64,000 bases of DNA, taken from Rhizobium rhizogenes. GTDB taxonomy: Bacteria; Pseudomonadota; Alphaproteobacteria; Rhizobiales; Rhizobiaceae. Each line of letters opens with the position of its first letter. Position 1 is the first letter of the stretch. Positions 52,396 through 62,048 of this stretch are shown in pieces. The position numbers were made by a program, and so were the translations under genes. The notes under the pieces are model-generated. The model was given only the letters and a program-made list of their open reading frames with translations, was not told the DNA's origin and searched no databases. The stretch covers positions 248,001 to 312,000 of the forward strand of contig NZ_CP019701.2 of assembly GCF_002005205.3 (NCBI RefSeq). Direction: 5' to 3'.

Positions 52396-54240
52396 TCAGG
52401 ATTTCTTGTCCGGGGCAGGAGCGGGCGGTGCCGGGGGAGCCGGCGGTTGCGGCGCGGCGTCCTTCTTTGCGGTGTTCTCGGCATCCTTTTCGAGCGGCGG
52501 CAGGCCGTTGGCAATCTTTTCCTTCACCTTGGCCTTGTCCACGTCGTCGCTGTCGCCGATCAGGGCGCGGTTCCACTGATAGACGGCCTCGATCTTGCGG
52601 CCCACGCGCCAATAGGCGTCGCCCAGATGGTCGTTGATCGTCGGATCGCCGGCCTTCAGCTCGATTGCCCGTTCCAGCTCCGTCACGGCCTCATCGAAGG
52701 CGCCGAGGCGATAATGCGCCCAGCCAAGCGAATCGACGATGTAACCGTCATTCGGGCGAAGCTCGACGGCGCGGCTGATCATCTCCATGCCTTCATCGAG
52801 ATTGATGCCCTTGTCCACCCAGGAATAACCGAGATAGTTCAGCACCTGCGGCTGTTCCGGGTTCAATTCCAGCGCCCGCTTGAAATTCGGTTCCGCCTTG
52901 TCCCATTCCTTCAGGCGCTCATAGGCGATACCGCGCTGGAAGAACACCGACCAGTCGGATTTCTGCGGCACGGCGCCGATCACCTCGGTGGCCTTGTCGT
53001 AATTTTCGGCCATGGCGCGATAGTCCTTGGCGTCCGAAAGCACGCTGCCATAGGCGAGATACGACCTGATATCCTTCGGATCGGATTCGAGCAGGGATTT
53101 CAGATGTGTGCGCGCCTCATCCACCTTGCCGGTCTGGGCAAGCGTCAGTCCGAGCTGCAGCTCGGAGATGCGATACATCGGCGAGTCCTTCGGCACTTCG
53201 CGATAGAAGGCGATGGCGCGGTCGGGCTGTTTCAGCGCCTCGGCAAGCCCGCCCAGAAGAATGAGCGTATCCGGGCTTTTCGGATCGAGTGCGCGCGATG
53301 TCTGCAGGTAAAGGGTGACGATCTCCTCGGCGCCTTCGCGGTTCAGCGCACCCGCGATGGAGAACATCACGGAAGCGGCGCCCTCGACGGCATTGGTGAT
53401 CTGCTGCTGCGGCTTCTCACCCTTCTCGATGGATTCGCGAAGCGCTTTCAGGGGGGCGTAATTCGGCGCGAAAGTATCGCCGACCGCAATCGCGTCCAGC
53501 GCCTTCTGCCGGTTGCCGGCGGAAGCTTCGAGCCGGGCAAGCGCCATCACCGCACGCATGTAGGTATCGGAGGCGGTGGCCCCGCCTTCGCGGTCCGTCA
53601 CGGCCTCGTTGAGGCTCTTGCGGGCGGCATCGGTATTGCCGCTGACGAGGGCGATTGCGGCGGCATTGTATTTCTGGAAGATCGAAATCCAGCCCGGACC
53701 CTTCATGTTATTGACGAGCGCCAGCGCTTCCTTCGGCTTGCCGGAGCCGGCGCGCGCCCAGGCGGTCAAAAGCGTGTTGACCATGCGGTCGAGATCGTTC
53801 GGGCCGGTATATTTCAGGATTTTTTCGGCCTTGGCGAATTCCTTGTCCTTGATGGCGTCGAGGCCGCGCACGATGGTCGTCACCCGTTCGACGGAGGTAT
53901 CGTCCTTCATGGAATCGGCGATCTTGGCGCCGGCCTCGAAATTGCCGCTCAGAAGTTCGGCGATCATCAGCCGCTGGCGGATTTCCGAATTGGCCGGATC
54001 GAATTCCAGCGCCTTCTTGTAGAGCGAAATCGCAGTCGGATAATCCTGATCGACATCGGCATTGCGTCCGGCAAGGAAAGCGCCGGAGAAGGTGTTCACC
54101 TTGGCGGGATCGAACGTAACGGCTTTCTCTTCCGTTTTCGCCTTTGTCTCCGCAAAGCCGGGGCTTGCACCCGCGCCAATCGTGAGAGCGGCGACGAGAG
54201 CCGCGCTGCAAAGAAGACGGAGTGCTGGTTTACGCCGCAT
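52396..54240 (-). CDS. Exported TPR-repeat protein
   Basis: A 614-aa precursor. The start MRRKPALRLLCSAALVAALT at 54240 begins a signal peptide, which is preferred over the 55-codon longer frame. At least six tetratricopeptide-type repeats follow, most clearly WDKAEPNFKRALELNPEQPQ, GMEMISRAVELRPNDGYIVD and AFDEAVTELERAIELKAGDP. The C-terminus is Pro/Ala-rich (PQPPAPPAPPAPAPDKKS). It is probably a periplasmic or outer-membrane-associated scaffold. Conserved beside ispE in related genomes, as far as I recall; function unknown. Confidence 0.9.
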   Translation of the reverse strand: MRRKPALRLLCSAALVAALTIGAGASPGFAETKAKTEEKAVTFDPAKVNTFSGAFLAGRNADVDQDYPTAISLYKKALEFDPANSEIRQRLMIAELLSGNFEAGAKIADSMKDDTSVERVTTIVRGLDAIKDKEFAKAEKILKYTGPNDLDRMVNTLLTAWARAGSGKPKEALALVNNMKGPGWISIFQKYNAAAIALVSGNTDAARKSLNEAVTDREGGATASDTYMRAVMALARLEASAGNRQKALDAIAVGDTFAPNYAPLKALRESIEKGEKPQQQITNAVEGAASVMFSIAGALNREGAEEIVTLYLQTSRALDPKSPDTLILLGGLAEALKQPDRAIAFYREVPKDSPMYRISELQLGLTLAQTGKVDEARTHLKSLLESDPKDIRSYLAYGSVLSDAKDYRAMAENYDKATEVIGAVPQKSDWSVFFQRGIAYERLKEWDKAEPNFKRALELNPEQPQVLNYLGYSWVDKGINLDEGMEMISRAVELRPNDGYIVDSLGWAHYRLGAFDEAVTELERAIELKAGDPTINDHLGDAYWRVGRKIEAVYQWNRALIGDSDDVDKAKVKEKIANGLPPLEKDAENTAKKDAAPQPPAPPAPPAPAPDKKS

Positions 54241-54430
54241 GAGGGAACCTTTGCCTTTGTGCATATGCACGGAAAAATCAGTTTCCATTGTTTGGTCACG
54301 ATAGAATGGCTTTTTTGAAGCAACCCCGCAAGAAATTATGGCCCTGGCCACAATCCCGCCCTGCGGGGACTCCCACCCGAAATGCCGGGCGGATGATGGT
54401 GTCATCCGCCGTTCGCACCAGCCTCCGGCG

Positions 54431-55447
54431 TCAGTTGAGACGCTCGATGCAGAAGTCGATCACTTCCAGAAGCGCATTTTTCCACGGGCTCTGCGGCAGG
54501 GGCGCAAGAGCGTCGCGGGCGATGGTGCCGTAGTGTGTTGCACGGCTGATCGTGTCGCCGAGACCATTGTATTTGGTGATCAGCCCAAGTGCCTTTTCGA
54601 GGTTCTCGTCGCTGCTTTCGCCCTTTTCGATGGCATTGCGCCAGAAGGCGCGCTCATCCTGCGTGCCACGACGATAGGAAAGGATAACCGGCAGCGTGAT
54701 CTTGCCTTCGCGGAAGTCGTCGCCGGTATTCTTGCCGAGATCGGCCGATTTGCCGCCATAGTCCAGCACGTCATCGACCAGCTGGAAGGCGAGGCCGAGA
54801 TTCATGCCGTAGGACTTCAGCGCGCTGCGGCTTGCCTTGTCCGTCTTGGCGACGATGGGGCCGACTTCCGCCGCCGCGGCGAACAGGGCGGCCGTCTTGG
54901 CGCGAATCACCTGGAGATAGTCGTCCTCGGTGGTTTCCATGTTCTTGGCGACGGAAAGCTGCAGCACTTCGCCTTCGGCAATCACCGAAGCGGCGGTGGA
55001 CAGTACGTCGAGGGCGTCGAGCGAGCCGACATCCACCATCATGCGGAAGGCCTGGCCGAGCAGGAAGTCGCCGACGAGAACGCTTGCCTGGTTGCCCCAG
55101 ATGGTGCGCGCGGTGGATTTGCCACGGCGCAGATCGCTTTCGTCCACCACATCGTCATGCAAAAGCGTCGCCGTGTGCATGAATTCCACGCTGGTGGCGA
55201 GCTTGATGTGATGATCGCCCTGGTAACCGAACATGGAGGCCGAAGCCAGCGTCAGCATCGGCCGCAGGCGTTTGCCGCCGGACGAGATCAGATGGTTGGC
55301 CACCTCGGGTATCATCTGGACATCGGAGCCCGCCTTGGAAAGGATAAGCTGGTTCACCCGTTCCATGTCGGGGCGGGTCAGGTCGACAAGCGGCTTGACG
55401 GATGCGAGTTTGTTTTTGCTTTCTTCAAGCGGTATGACGACGCCCAA
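54431..55447 (-). CDS. Polyprenyl (octa/decaprenyl) diphosphate synthase
   Basis: A 338-aa chain-elongating prenyltransferase making the quinone side chain. It has GGKRLRPMLTLASASMFG, the first aspartate-rich motif LLHDDVVDESDLRRGKSTAR and the second, FQLVDDVLDYGGKSADLGK. The start is TTG at 55447 (MGVVIPLEESKN), with AGGAG 9 nt before it; the longer frame lacks such a site. It is divergent from the DUF2007 gene and upstream of the TPR gene. IspB-type by similarity; chain length cannot be read from the sequence. Confidence 0.93.
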   Translation of the reverse strand: MGVVIPLEESKNKLASVKPLVDLTRPDMERVNQLILSKAGSDVQMIPEVANHLISSGGKRLRPMLTLASASMFGYQGDHHIKLATSVEFMHTATLLHDDVVDESDLRRGKSTARTIWGNQASVLVGDFLLGQAFRMMVDVGSLDALDVLSTAASVIAEGEVLQLSVAKNMETTEDDYLQVIRAKTAALFAAAAEVGPIVAKTDKASRSALKSYGMNLGLAFQLVDDVLDYGGKSADLGKNTGDDFREGKITLPVILSYRRGTQDERAFWRNAIEKGESSDENLEKALGLITKYNGLGDTISRATHYGTIARDALAPLPQSPWKNALLEVIDFCIERLN

Positions 55448-55558
55448 GGGACAGGACTCCTGTTCGAATTTGAATTCGACAATAAAAACTGGCGCCTTGC
55501 GCGGCAAGGGGCGAATTGCCGCTAGCCATTCAAAAAGATGGGAATTTAGGGCTTATCC

Positions 55559-55789
55559 ATGCGTGAACTGATCCGTACCAACGATGCCGTGCTGCTCTCC
55601 TTCGCTGAAAGCCTGATGAAGGACGCTGGCATCCACTGCCTCATCGCCGATCAGGCCATGAGCATTCTGGAGGGTTCGCTCGGTCTTTTGCCCCGTCGCT
55701 TTCTGGTCGAGGAAGATCGCGCCGATCAGGCACGCCGCATCCTGATGGATGCGGGGCTGGGTGACGAACTGCGCAACGAAGAGGCTTGA
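55559..55789 (+). CDS. DUF2007 protein (putative signal-transducing), 76 aa
   Basis: Starts MRELIRTNDAVLLSFAESLM, then KDAGIHCLIADQAMSILEGS and FLVEEDRADQARRIL, the pattern of the small PII-like DUF2007 family. It lies 6 nt before the methyltransferase gene and probably shares its transcript. The role of the family is unknown. Confidence 0.88.
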   Translation: MRELIRTNDAVLLSFAESLMKDAGIHCLIADQAMSILEGSLGLLPRRFLVEEDRADQARRILMDAGLGDELRNEEA

Positions 55790-55795
55790 GCGGCG

Positions 55796-56596
55796 GTGAG
55801 CGGCACTGTTTCCGAAACGATGGATGCCTTTCACCGCGGCCGGTTTCACATCCTCCAGCCGAAGGGCAGGGGCCATCGGGCCGGCATGGACGCCATGCTC
55901 CTGGCCTCGCTGGTGGCGGATGATCGCGCCTGCCGGATCGCCGATCTCGGCGCGGGCGCCGGCGCCGCCGGCATGGCGGTCGCGGCGCGGCTCGAAAAGG
56001 CGGAAGTGACGCTCTATGAACGCTCGCCGGAAATGGCGGATTTTGCCCGGCGCAGCCTGTTATTGCCGGAAAATGCCGCCTTCTCCGCTCGTGTGAGCGT
56101 GTGCGAGGCCGACGTGACCCTGCGCGCGAAAGCACGGGTCGAAGCGGGTCTGCCGGACGAGCATTTCCACCACGTCATCATGAACCCGCCCTATAATGAC
56201 GCGGGCGACCGCCGCACACCGGATGCCCTGAAGGCCGAGGCCCACGCCATGACGGAAGGCCTGTTTGACGAGTGGATCAGGACCGCAGGCGCGATCATGG
56301 TGCCGGGCGGGCAGCTTTCGCTTATTGCGCGGCCGCAATCGGTGGCGGAGATCATTGCCGCCTGCGGCAGCCGTTTCGGCGGCATGGAGATCACCCTCAT
56401 CCATCCGCGTCCGGGGGAGGACGCGGTGCGTATGCTGGTCACCGCCATCAAGGGCTCGCGCGCGAAACTATCCTTCCGCGCGCCGCTTGTCATGCACGAG
56501 ACCGGCAGCCACGCCTTCACGACCTTCGTGGATGACCTGAACAATGGCCGCGCCGCCTATTCGCGTAATGTAAGGGCAATCCGGCCCGCGTCATAA
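55796..56596 (+). CDS. tRNA1(Val) adenine-N6 methyltransferase-like (TrmN6 family)
   Basis: A 266-aa SAM-dependent enzyme with GTG start at 55796. HRAGMDAMLLASLVADD and IADLGAGAGAAGMAVAARLE form the SAM-binding fold; the NPPY catalytic motif (VIMNPPYNDAG) marks an N6-adenine methyltransferase. The E. coli orthologue modifies A37 of tRNA-Val; this is assumed by family. It is in an operon with DUF2007 and upstream of an S49 peptidase. Confidence 0.9.
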   Translation: MSGTVSETMDAFHRGRFHILQPKGRGHRAGMDAMLLASLVADDRACRIADLGAGAGAAGMAVAARLEKAEVTLYERSPEMADFARRSLLLPENAAFSARVSVCEADVTLRAKARVEAGLPDEHFHHVIMNPPYNDAGDRRTPDALKAEAHAMTEGLFDEWIRTAGAIMVPGGQLSLIARPQSVAEIIAACGSRFGGMEITLIHPRPGEDAVRMLVTAIKGSRAKLSFRAPLVMHETGSHAFTTFVDDLNNGRAAYSRNVRAIRPAS

Positions 56597-56685
56597 ATAT
56601 CGCCGTTCCGCCGGCTGCGCCATTGCGTTTTCCGGGGCGATACATACATCCGTGACGATGAGGCAAATGCTGCGAGGATTGAGTA

Positions 56686-57552
56686 GTGGGTTTTCTGAAG
56701 TATCTGGTGCCGAAACGTTTTCGCAAAAAGGAACTGGTCATTCCGGTCGTGCGCATGCATGGCGCGATCATGGCCGGTGGCAGCCAGTTTCGCCCCGCGC
56801 TCAATCTCGCCTCCTATGCGCCGCTCATTGAAAAGGCCTTCGCCATCAAGGATGCGCCGGCCGTCGCCATTCTGCTCAACTCGCCCGGCGGTTCGCCGGT
56901 GCAGGCGCGCATGATCTACAATCGTATCCGCCAGCTCGCCGAGGAAAAGGAAAAGAAGGTCCTGATCTTCGTGGAAGATGTGGCCGCTTCCGGCGGTTAC
57001 ATGATCGCGCTTGCCGGTGATGAGATCATTGCCGATCCAACCTCCATCGTCGGTTCGATCGGCGTCGTTTCCGGCGGCTTCGGTTTTCCCGAAATGTTGC
57101 GGAAGATCGGCGTGGAGCGCCGCGTCTATACGGCCGGCGAAAACAAGGTCATCCTCGATCCCTTCCAGCCGGAAAAGGAAGGCGATATCGACTACCTGAA
57201 GTCGCTTCAGGTCGAAATTCACAATGTTTTCATCGATATGGTCAAGATGCGTCGCGGCTCGAAGCTGAAGGAGGATGAAGCGATCTTCTCCGGCCTGTTC
57301 TGGACCGGCATGCGCGGCCTCGATCTCGGCCTGATCGACGGGCTGGGTGACATGCGGGAGGTCCTGCACCGCCGTTACGGCGAAAAGGTCAAGCTCCAGC
57401 TTATCAGCGGCGGGCGCACCCTGTTCGGCAAGAAGGTGCCGGGCGTGAATGCGGCTTTGGGCCTCGATGCCGAAAGGCTCGCAGCCGGAGCCGTCTCGGG
57501 TCTTGCGGAAGTCGCTGAAGAAAAGGCATTGTGGTCGCGTTTCGGTCTATGA
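56686..57552 (+). CDS. S49-family signal-peptide-peptidase-like serine protease
   Basis: A 288-aa protein; GTG start at 56686. VAILLNSPGGSPVQARMIYN is followed by the catalytic Ser context VEDVAASGGYMIALAGDEI and IVGSIGVVSGGFGFPEML, as in SppA/SohB. It has no transmembrane segment, so it may be a single-domain form. The catalytic Lys is likely in the MVKMRRGSK-like region. The family degrades signal peptides or acts on membrane proteins. Confidence 0.9.
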   Translation: MGFLKYLVPKRFRKKELVIPVVRMHGAIMAGGSQFRPALNLASYAPLIEKAFAIKDAPAVAILLNSPGGSPVQARMIYNRIRQLAEEKEKKVLIFVEDVAASGGYMIALAGDEIIADPTSIVGSIGVVSGGFGFPEMLRKIGVERRVYTAGENKVILDPFQPEKEGDIDYLKSLQVEIHNVFIDMVKMRRGSKLKEDEAIFSGLFWTGMRGLDLGLIDGLGDMREVLHRRYGEKVKLQLISGGRTLFGKKVPGVNAALGLDAERLAAGAVSGLAEVAEEKALWSRFGL

Positions 57553-57572
57553 TGTCGCGGGAATAGGGCCTT

Positions 57573-57767
57573 ATGGCGCAGCTTATTACAATTCTTCTTC
57601 TGGTGGTGGGATCCATCATCCTCTACCGCCGTTTTGTCCGCGACGCGGAAAAGCTTTCGGCGAAATCGAAACGGCGTGAAAAGGAACGCGAAACCGGTGC
57701 CATCGGTACCCTGATCAAGGATCCCGAAACCGGCGAATACCGCGTCAAGCGCGAGGACGAAACGTGA
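57573..57767 (+). CDS. Small membrane protein, 64 aa
   Basis: One transmembrane helix at the N-terminus (LITILLLVVGSIILYRRFV), then a charged cytoplasmic tail (EKLSAKSKRREKERETGAI, TLIKDPETGEYRVKRED). The start is 20 nt after the S49 peptidase stop, so it probably belongs to that operon. Similar one-helix proteins with a DPETGEY end are common in rhizobia; function unknown. Confidence 0.8.
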   Translation: MAQLITILLLVVGSIILYRRFVRDAEKLSAKSKRREKERETGAIGTLIKDPETGEYRVKREDET

Positions 57768-57963
57768 TCGCGTGCGAATAACGGCATGTTTTATCCGCTC
57801 CGTGCTTGAAGCCTGAAGTTAACCCAAAAACCAGCTTGTTGGGAAAGGCCCCAGTTTCCGCGAGTATTTTCGCGGGATCTGTGCAAATAGTAACCCGCGA
57901 TATTTGAGGTTGATCTGCAGCGCTTCGGCCAGAACCGGCTGAAGCCTCGCACGCGGTGGCTGG

Positions 57964-58956
57964 ATGGGGTATTTTTTGCAGAAGGTTCATTCCATTCAGT
58001 TTTTGCGGGCGATCGCCGCGCTGGCCGTGATGTTCTTTCACATTGCCGGGGCGCCATTTACGATCGGCGCAGCCGGGGTGGACGTGTTTTTCGTCATCTC
58101 GGGATTTGTCATGGGGCTGGTCGCCGACAAGTCGCCGCCCGGCAAATTCCTGCGTCATCGTCTCTTCCGTATCGTGCCGCTCTACTGGGCCGTCACATTC
58201 GTGATGTGCCTTGGGGCATTGGCAGGGGTGTTTTCCACCTTCACCTTCACCATGGAACATCTCTGGAAGTCATTGCTCTTCGTTCCCTACGCCAACGCTT
58301 CGGGCCAGGTCACGCCGCTGGTGCTGGTGGGCTGGACGCTGAATATGGAGATATTCTTTTATCTCGTGTTCGCTCTGGGTCTTGCACTGCGCGCGCCGAT
58401 CGCCGTAACCGTCGTCATCCTGTCGGCAATGGTGGTCGCAGGGCAGCTGGCGGACTGGCAATCGCCATTCATGCAGATCTGGGCCTCGCCCCTGCTGCTG
58501 GAGTTCCTCGCCGGGCTTGTCCTGTCTCGGATTGCCTTCGCGGGCATGCGCGGCGGCATCGCCGCCCTGGCCCTGTCCTTTGTCGGCTTTGTTTTCGCGG
58601 CGGGTATTGGTGAGCAGTTTGGTCTTCTGCGCATAGTGAGCTGGGGCTTGCCTGCCTTCCTGCTCGTCGCGGGTTGTGTGTGGATCGAAAGGGCCGGCGG
58701 CTGGCCTCAATCCCTGCTGAAGCCTTTCGAAATTGTCGGCGATGCCTCCTATGCGCTTTATCTCCTGCACGGACTGGTTATTTCGATCGTCCTGAAGGCC
58801 ATGGCGCCGGGTTTTGCGGCAAGCATCGTGATCGTTATTGTCGCGCTGGCTGTGTCGATCGCGGCACATGTCCTGTTTGAAAAGCCCGTCATCAGGCTTT
58901 TCAGGAAGTTCGCGGATCGCGGTATCTCCGGTTCACGTGCCGAGGCCGCAGGCTGA
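57964..58956 (+). CDS. Acyltransferase-3 family membrane protein (ExoZ/OafA-like)
   Basis: A 330-aa protein with about ten hydrophobic segments. IQFLRAIAALAVMFFHIAGA carries the conserved Arg and His of the family, followed by DVFFVISGFVMGLVADK and, near the end, ASYALYLLHGLVISI. Such enzymes O-acetylate exopolysaccharide, LPS or Nod factors; no polysaccharide genes are adjacent, so the substrate is unknown. The start is ATG 57964; a TTG 12 nt later is possible. The 196 nt before it have no gene. Confidence 0.9.
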   Translation: MGYFLQKVHSIQFLRAIAALAVMFFHIAGAPFTIGAAGVDVFFVISGFVMGLVADKSPPGKFLRHRLFRIVPLYWAVTFVMCLGALAGVFSTFTFTMEHLWKSLLFVPYANASGQVTPLVLVGWTLNMEIFFYLVFALGLALRAPIAVTVVILSAMVVAGQLADWQSPFMQIWASPLLLEFLAGLVLSRIAFAGMRGGIAALALSFVGFVFAAGIGEQFGLLRIVSWGLPAFLLVAGCVWIERAGGWPQSLLKPFEIVGDASYALYLLHGLVISIVLKAMAPGFAASIVIVIVALAVSIAAHVLFEKPVIRLFRKFADRGISGSRAEAAG

Positions 58957-59069
58957 TCGCCTGCCGTTGCGGATCGACGCTTCGCATAAAACCTTGACCC
59001 TCAGGCCCTGCCGTGGCACGTGTCCGCATCCGAAGTAAGTCAGTGCTTACTTATCCTCCTAACGCCGCG

Positions 59070-60032
59070 ATGACTGCAATGACCGATGTTCCCGACCATA
59101 TGAACCCGAAGCGTTCCTTTCAGGCCCTGATCCTGACGCTGCATAATTACTGGGCCGACAAGGGCTGCGCGGTGCTGCAGCCCTATGATATGGAAGTGGG
59201 CGCAGGCACGTTTCATCCGGCGACGACGCTGCGCGCGCTTGGCCCGAAGCCGTGGAAGGCCGCCTACGTGCAGCCGTCACGCCGTCCATCCGATGGCCGT
59301 TACGGTGAAAACCCCAACCGCCTGCAGCATTATTACCAGTATCAGGTCATCCTGAAGCCCAACCCTTCGAACCTGCAGGAACTCTATCTCGGCTCGCTGA
59401 AGGCGATCGGTCTCGATCCGCTGCTGCACGATGTGCGCTTCGTCGAGGACGACTGGGAAAGCCCGACGCTCGGCGCCTGGGGCCTTGGCTGGGAATGCTG
59501 GTGCGACGGCATGGAAGTCTCGCAGTTCACCTACTTCCAGCAGGTCTGCGGCATCGAGTGCTCACCGGTCGCCGGCGAACTGACCTATGGTCTGGAGCGT
59601 CTGGCCATGTATGTTCAGGGCGTCGACAATGTCTACGACCTGAACTTCAACGGCCGCGAGGGCGAAGAGAAGATTTCCTATGGCGACGTCTTCCTGCAGG
59701 CCGAGCAGGAATATTCCCGGCACAACTTCGAATTTGCCGATACGGCCATGCTGCATCGCCATTTCATCGACGCCGAAAAGGAGTGCCAGGCGCTTCTCGC
59801 CGCCGGTGCGCCCGGTGATAACGATAATCAGCGCCTGCATAAATGCGTGTTCCCGGCCTATGACCAGTGCATCAAGGCCAGCCATGTCTTCAATCTTCTG
59901 GATGCGCGCGGCGTAATTTCGGTCACGGAACGCCAGAGCTATATCCTGCGCGTGCGCACGCTGGCGAAAGCCTGCGGCGAAGCCTTCCTGCTGACGGATG
60001 CCGGCGGGGTGAACTGGAACAGGGCCGCCTGA
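59070..60032 (+). CDS. glyQ: Glycyl-tRNA synthetase alpha subunit
   Basis: The catalytic subunit of the bacterial heterotetrameric Gly[58 protein letters not shown] (class II motif 2), and a motif-3-like [11 protein letters not shown]. Family similarity is firm from [15 protein letters not shown] (59100); ATGs at 59070 and 59079 lie upstream in frame and none has a clear ribosome site. The beta subunit gene is not in the window and probably lies just right of the DUF2207 gene. Confidence 0.96.
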   Translation: MTAMTDVPDHMNPKRSFQALILTLHNYWADKGCAVLQPYDMEVGAGTFHPATTLRALGPKPWKAAYVQPSRRPSDGRYGENPNRLQHYYQYQVILKPNPSNLQELYLGSLKAIGLDPLLHDVRFVEDDWESPTLGAWGLGWECWCDGMEVSQFTYFQQVCGIECSPVAGELTYGLERLAMYVQGVDNVYDLNFNGREGEEKISYGDVFLQAEQEYSRHNFEFADTAMLHRHFIDAEKECQALLAAGAPGDNDNQRLHKCVFPAYDQCIKASHVFNLLDARGVISVTERQSYILRVRTLAKACGEAFLLTDAGGVNWNRAA

Positions 60033-60110
60033 CGATCTATCTAAGGCGGGCAACAGTCTAACGTGCGGATGCCGCTCATGGCGTCCGCGCCTCTTGAGGA
60101 GGGGTCGGGA

Positions 60111-60662
60111 ATGTTCATCACGCTGGCAATCATCGCGGCAATCGCGCTTTATGTCGTCTTCATCTATAACGGCCTCGTCAAGGCGCGGCAGATGAAGGAA
60201 GAGGCGTGGTCGGGCATTGACGTGCAGCTGAAGCGCCGCGCCGATCTCATCCCCAACCTCATCGAGACCGTGAAGGGTTACGCGGCGCATGAAAAAAGCA
60301 CCTTCGAGGAGGTGATCGCCATGCGCAACCGGGCGCAGGCCGTGCCATCAGGCGATGTCGAAGGCCGCGCACAGGCGGAAGGCCTGTTGTCGCAGGCGCT
60401 CGGTAAACTCTTTGCGCTCGCAGAAGCCTATCCCGATCTCAAGGCCAATACGAATTTTCTGGAATTGCAGCGCTCGCTTGAAACCATTGAAGGCGAACTC
60501 CAGATGTCGCGCCGTTATTACAATGGTGCCGCGCGTGATCTCAACGTCAAGGTGGAGAGCTTCCCGTCCAATCTGGTCGCCGGCCAGTTCGGCTTTGCCA
60601 AGGCACCTTATTTCGAGATCGACAATCCGGCCGACCGCGCCGTGCCGACGGTGAAATTCTGA
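60111..60662 (+). CDS. LemA family protein
   Basis: A 183-aa protein; ATG 60111 with GAGGAGG about 9 nt before it. An N-terminal membrane helix (FITLAIIAAIALYVVFIYNG), then the LemA coiled coils: LVKARQMKEEAWSGIDVQLK, RRADLIPNLIETVKGYAAHE and NTNFLELQRSLETIEGELQM. LemA proteins commonly neighbour DUF2207/TPM-type membrane proteins, and one such gene follows at 62049. Function is uncertain. Confidence 0.93.
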   Translation: MFITLAIIAAIALYVVFIYNGLVKARQMKEEAWSGIDVQLKRRADLIPNLIETVKGYAAHEKSTFEEVIAMRNRAQAVPSGDVEGRAQAEGLLSQALGKLFALAEAYPDLKANTNFLELQRSLETIEGELQMSRRYYNGAARDLNVKVESFPSNLVAGQFGFAKAPYFEIDNPADRAVPTVKF

Positions 60663-60749
60663 GGGCAAAGCTCTCCCGCCGGCTTAAGACCTCCCGCTCA
60701 AATTCCGATAATCCGGCCCCGCGCCGCATTCTTTGACAAGACGACAATC

Positions 60750-62027
60750 ATGATCGAACTGACCATCACCCCGCCCGACCACCCGCTTTCCGGCAAGGTC
60801 GAGCCGCCCGGCTCCAAGTCCATTACCAATCGTGCGCTTCTCCTGGCTGGTCTTGCCAAGGGCAAAAGCCGGTTGACCGGCGCACTGAAAAGCGATGACA
60901 CGCTTTATATGGCCGAAGCCCTGCGCGAGATGGGCGTCAAGGTAACCGAGCCTGATGCCACCACCTTCGTGGTGGAAGGCACGGGCGTTTTGCAACAGCC
61001 GGAAAAGCCGCTCTTCCTTGGCAATGCCGGTACCGCCACGCGCTTCCTCACCGCCGCTGCCGCACTTGTGGATGGTGCCGTCATCATCGATGGCGACGAG
61101 CACATGCGCAAACGCCCGATCATGCCGCTGGTGGAGGCGCTGCGCTCCCTCGGTGTCGAGGCGGAAGCGCCGACCGGCTGCCCGCCCGTCACCGTTTGCG
61201 GCAAGGGCACGGGGTTCCCCAAGGGCAGCGTCACCATCGACGCCAACCTCTCCAGCCAATATGTGTCGGCGCTTCTGATGGCTGCCGCCTGCGGCGACAA
61301 GCCTGTCGATATCATCCTCAAGGGTGAGGAAATCGGTGCGAAAGGCTATATCGACCTCACCACTTCGGCCATGGAAGCTTTCGGTGCGAAGGTGGAGCGG
61401 GTGAGCAACGCCATCTGGCGTGTGCATCCGACGGGCTACACGGCCACCGATTTCCATATCGAGCCGGATGCCTCCGCCGCCACCTATCTCTGGGGCGCGG
61501 AGCTTCTGACCGGCGGCGCGATCGATATCGGCACGCCCGCCGACAAGTTCACCCAGCCGGATGCCAAGGCCTACGACGTCATGGCCAAGTTTCCGCATCT
61601 GCCCGCCGAAATCGACGGCTCGCAGATGCAGGACGCCATTCCGACCATCGCGGTTCTGGCCGCCTTCAACGAAACGCCGGTGCGTTTCGTCGGCATCGCC
61701 AATCTGCGTGTCAAGGAATGCGACCGCATCCGCGCCGTCTCGCTCGGGCTCAACGAAATCCGCGCCGGTCTGGCGCATGAGGAAGGCGACGACCTGATCG
61801 TGCATTCCGATCCGGGACTTGCGGGCCAGACGGTCAAGGCCTCCATCGATACCTTTGCCGATCACCGCATCGCCATGAGCTTTGCGCTGGCGGCGCTGAA
61901 GATCGGCGGCATCGCCATCCAGAATCCGGCCTGCGTCGGCAAGACCTATCCCGGTTACTGGAAAGCGCTCGCCTCGCTCGGCGTCGACTACACGGAAAAG
62001 GAAAGCGCTGCCGAGCCGCAGCACTGA
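60750..62027 (+). CDS. aroA: EPSP synthase (3-phosphoshikimate 1-carboxyvinyltransferase), class I-like paralogue
   Basis: A 425-aa enzyme that joins shikimate-3-phosphate and PEP. Landmarks: GSKSITNRALLLAGLAKGK, LGNAGTATRFLTAA, RKRPIMPLVEALRSLG, LSSQYVSALLMAA, LRVKECDRIRAVS and FADHRIAMSFALAAL. These match the E. coli type (class I) more than the CP4-type class II enzyme commonly found in Agrobacterium. The position equivalent to E. coli Pro101 (in LGNAGTAMRPL) is Phe. It lies between LemA and DUF2207, not with other shikimate genes, so it may be a second aroA. Confidence 0.88.
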   Translation: MIELTITPPDHPLSGKVEPPGSKSITNRALLLAGLAKGKSRLTGALKSDDTLYMAEALREMGVKVTEPDATTFVVEGTGVLQQPEKPLFLGNAGTATRFLTAAAALVDGAVIIDGDEHMRKRPIMPLVEALRSLGVEAEAPTGCPPVTVCGKGTGFPKGSVTIDANLSSQYVSALLMAAACGDKPVDIILKGEEIGAKGYIDLTTSAMEAFGAKVERVSNAIWRVHPTGYTATDFHIEPDASAATYLWGAELLTGGAIDIGTPADKFTQPDAKAYDVMAKFPHLPAEIDGSQMQDAIPTIAVLAAFNETPVRFVGIANLRVKECDRIRAVSLGLNEIRAGLAHEEGDDLIVHSDPGLAGQTVKASIDTFADHRIAMSFALAALKIGGIAIQNPACVGKTYPGYWKALASLGVDYTEKESAAEPQH

Positions 62028-62048
62028 GCCATTGAGGAGGGACCGCCC

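Noticed and set aside
51589..54318. A 909-codon plus-strand open frame
   Set aside because: Runs antisense through ispE and the TPR gene, both well supported; composition is that of a shadow frame.
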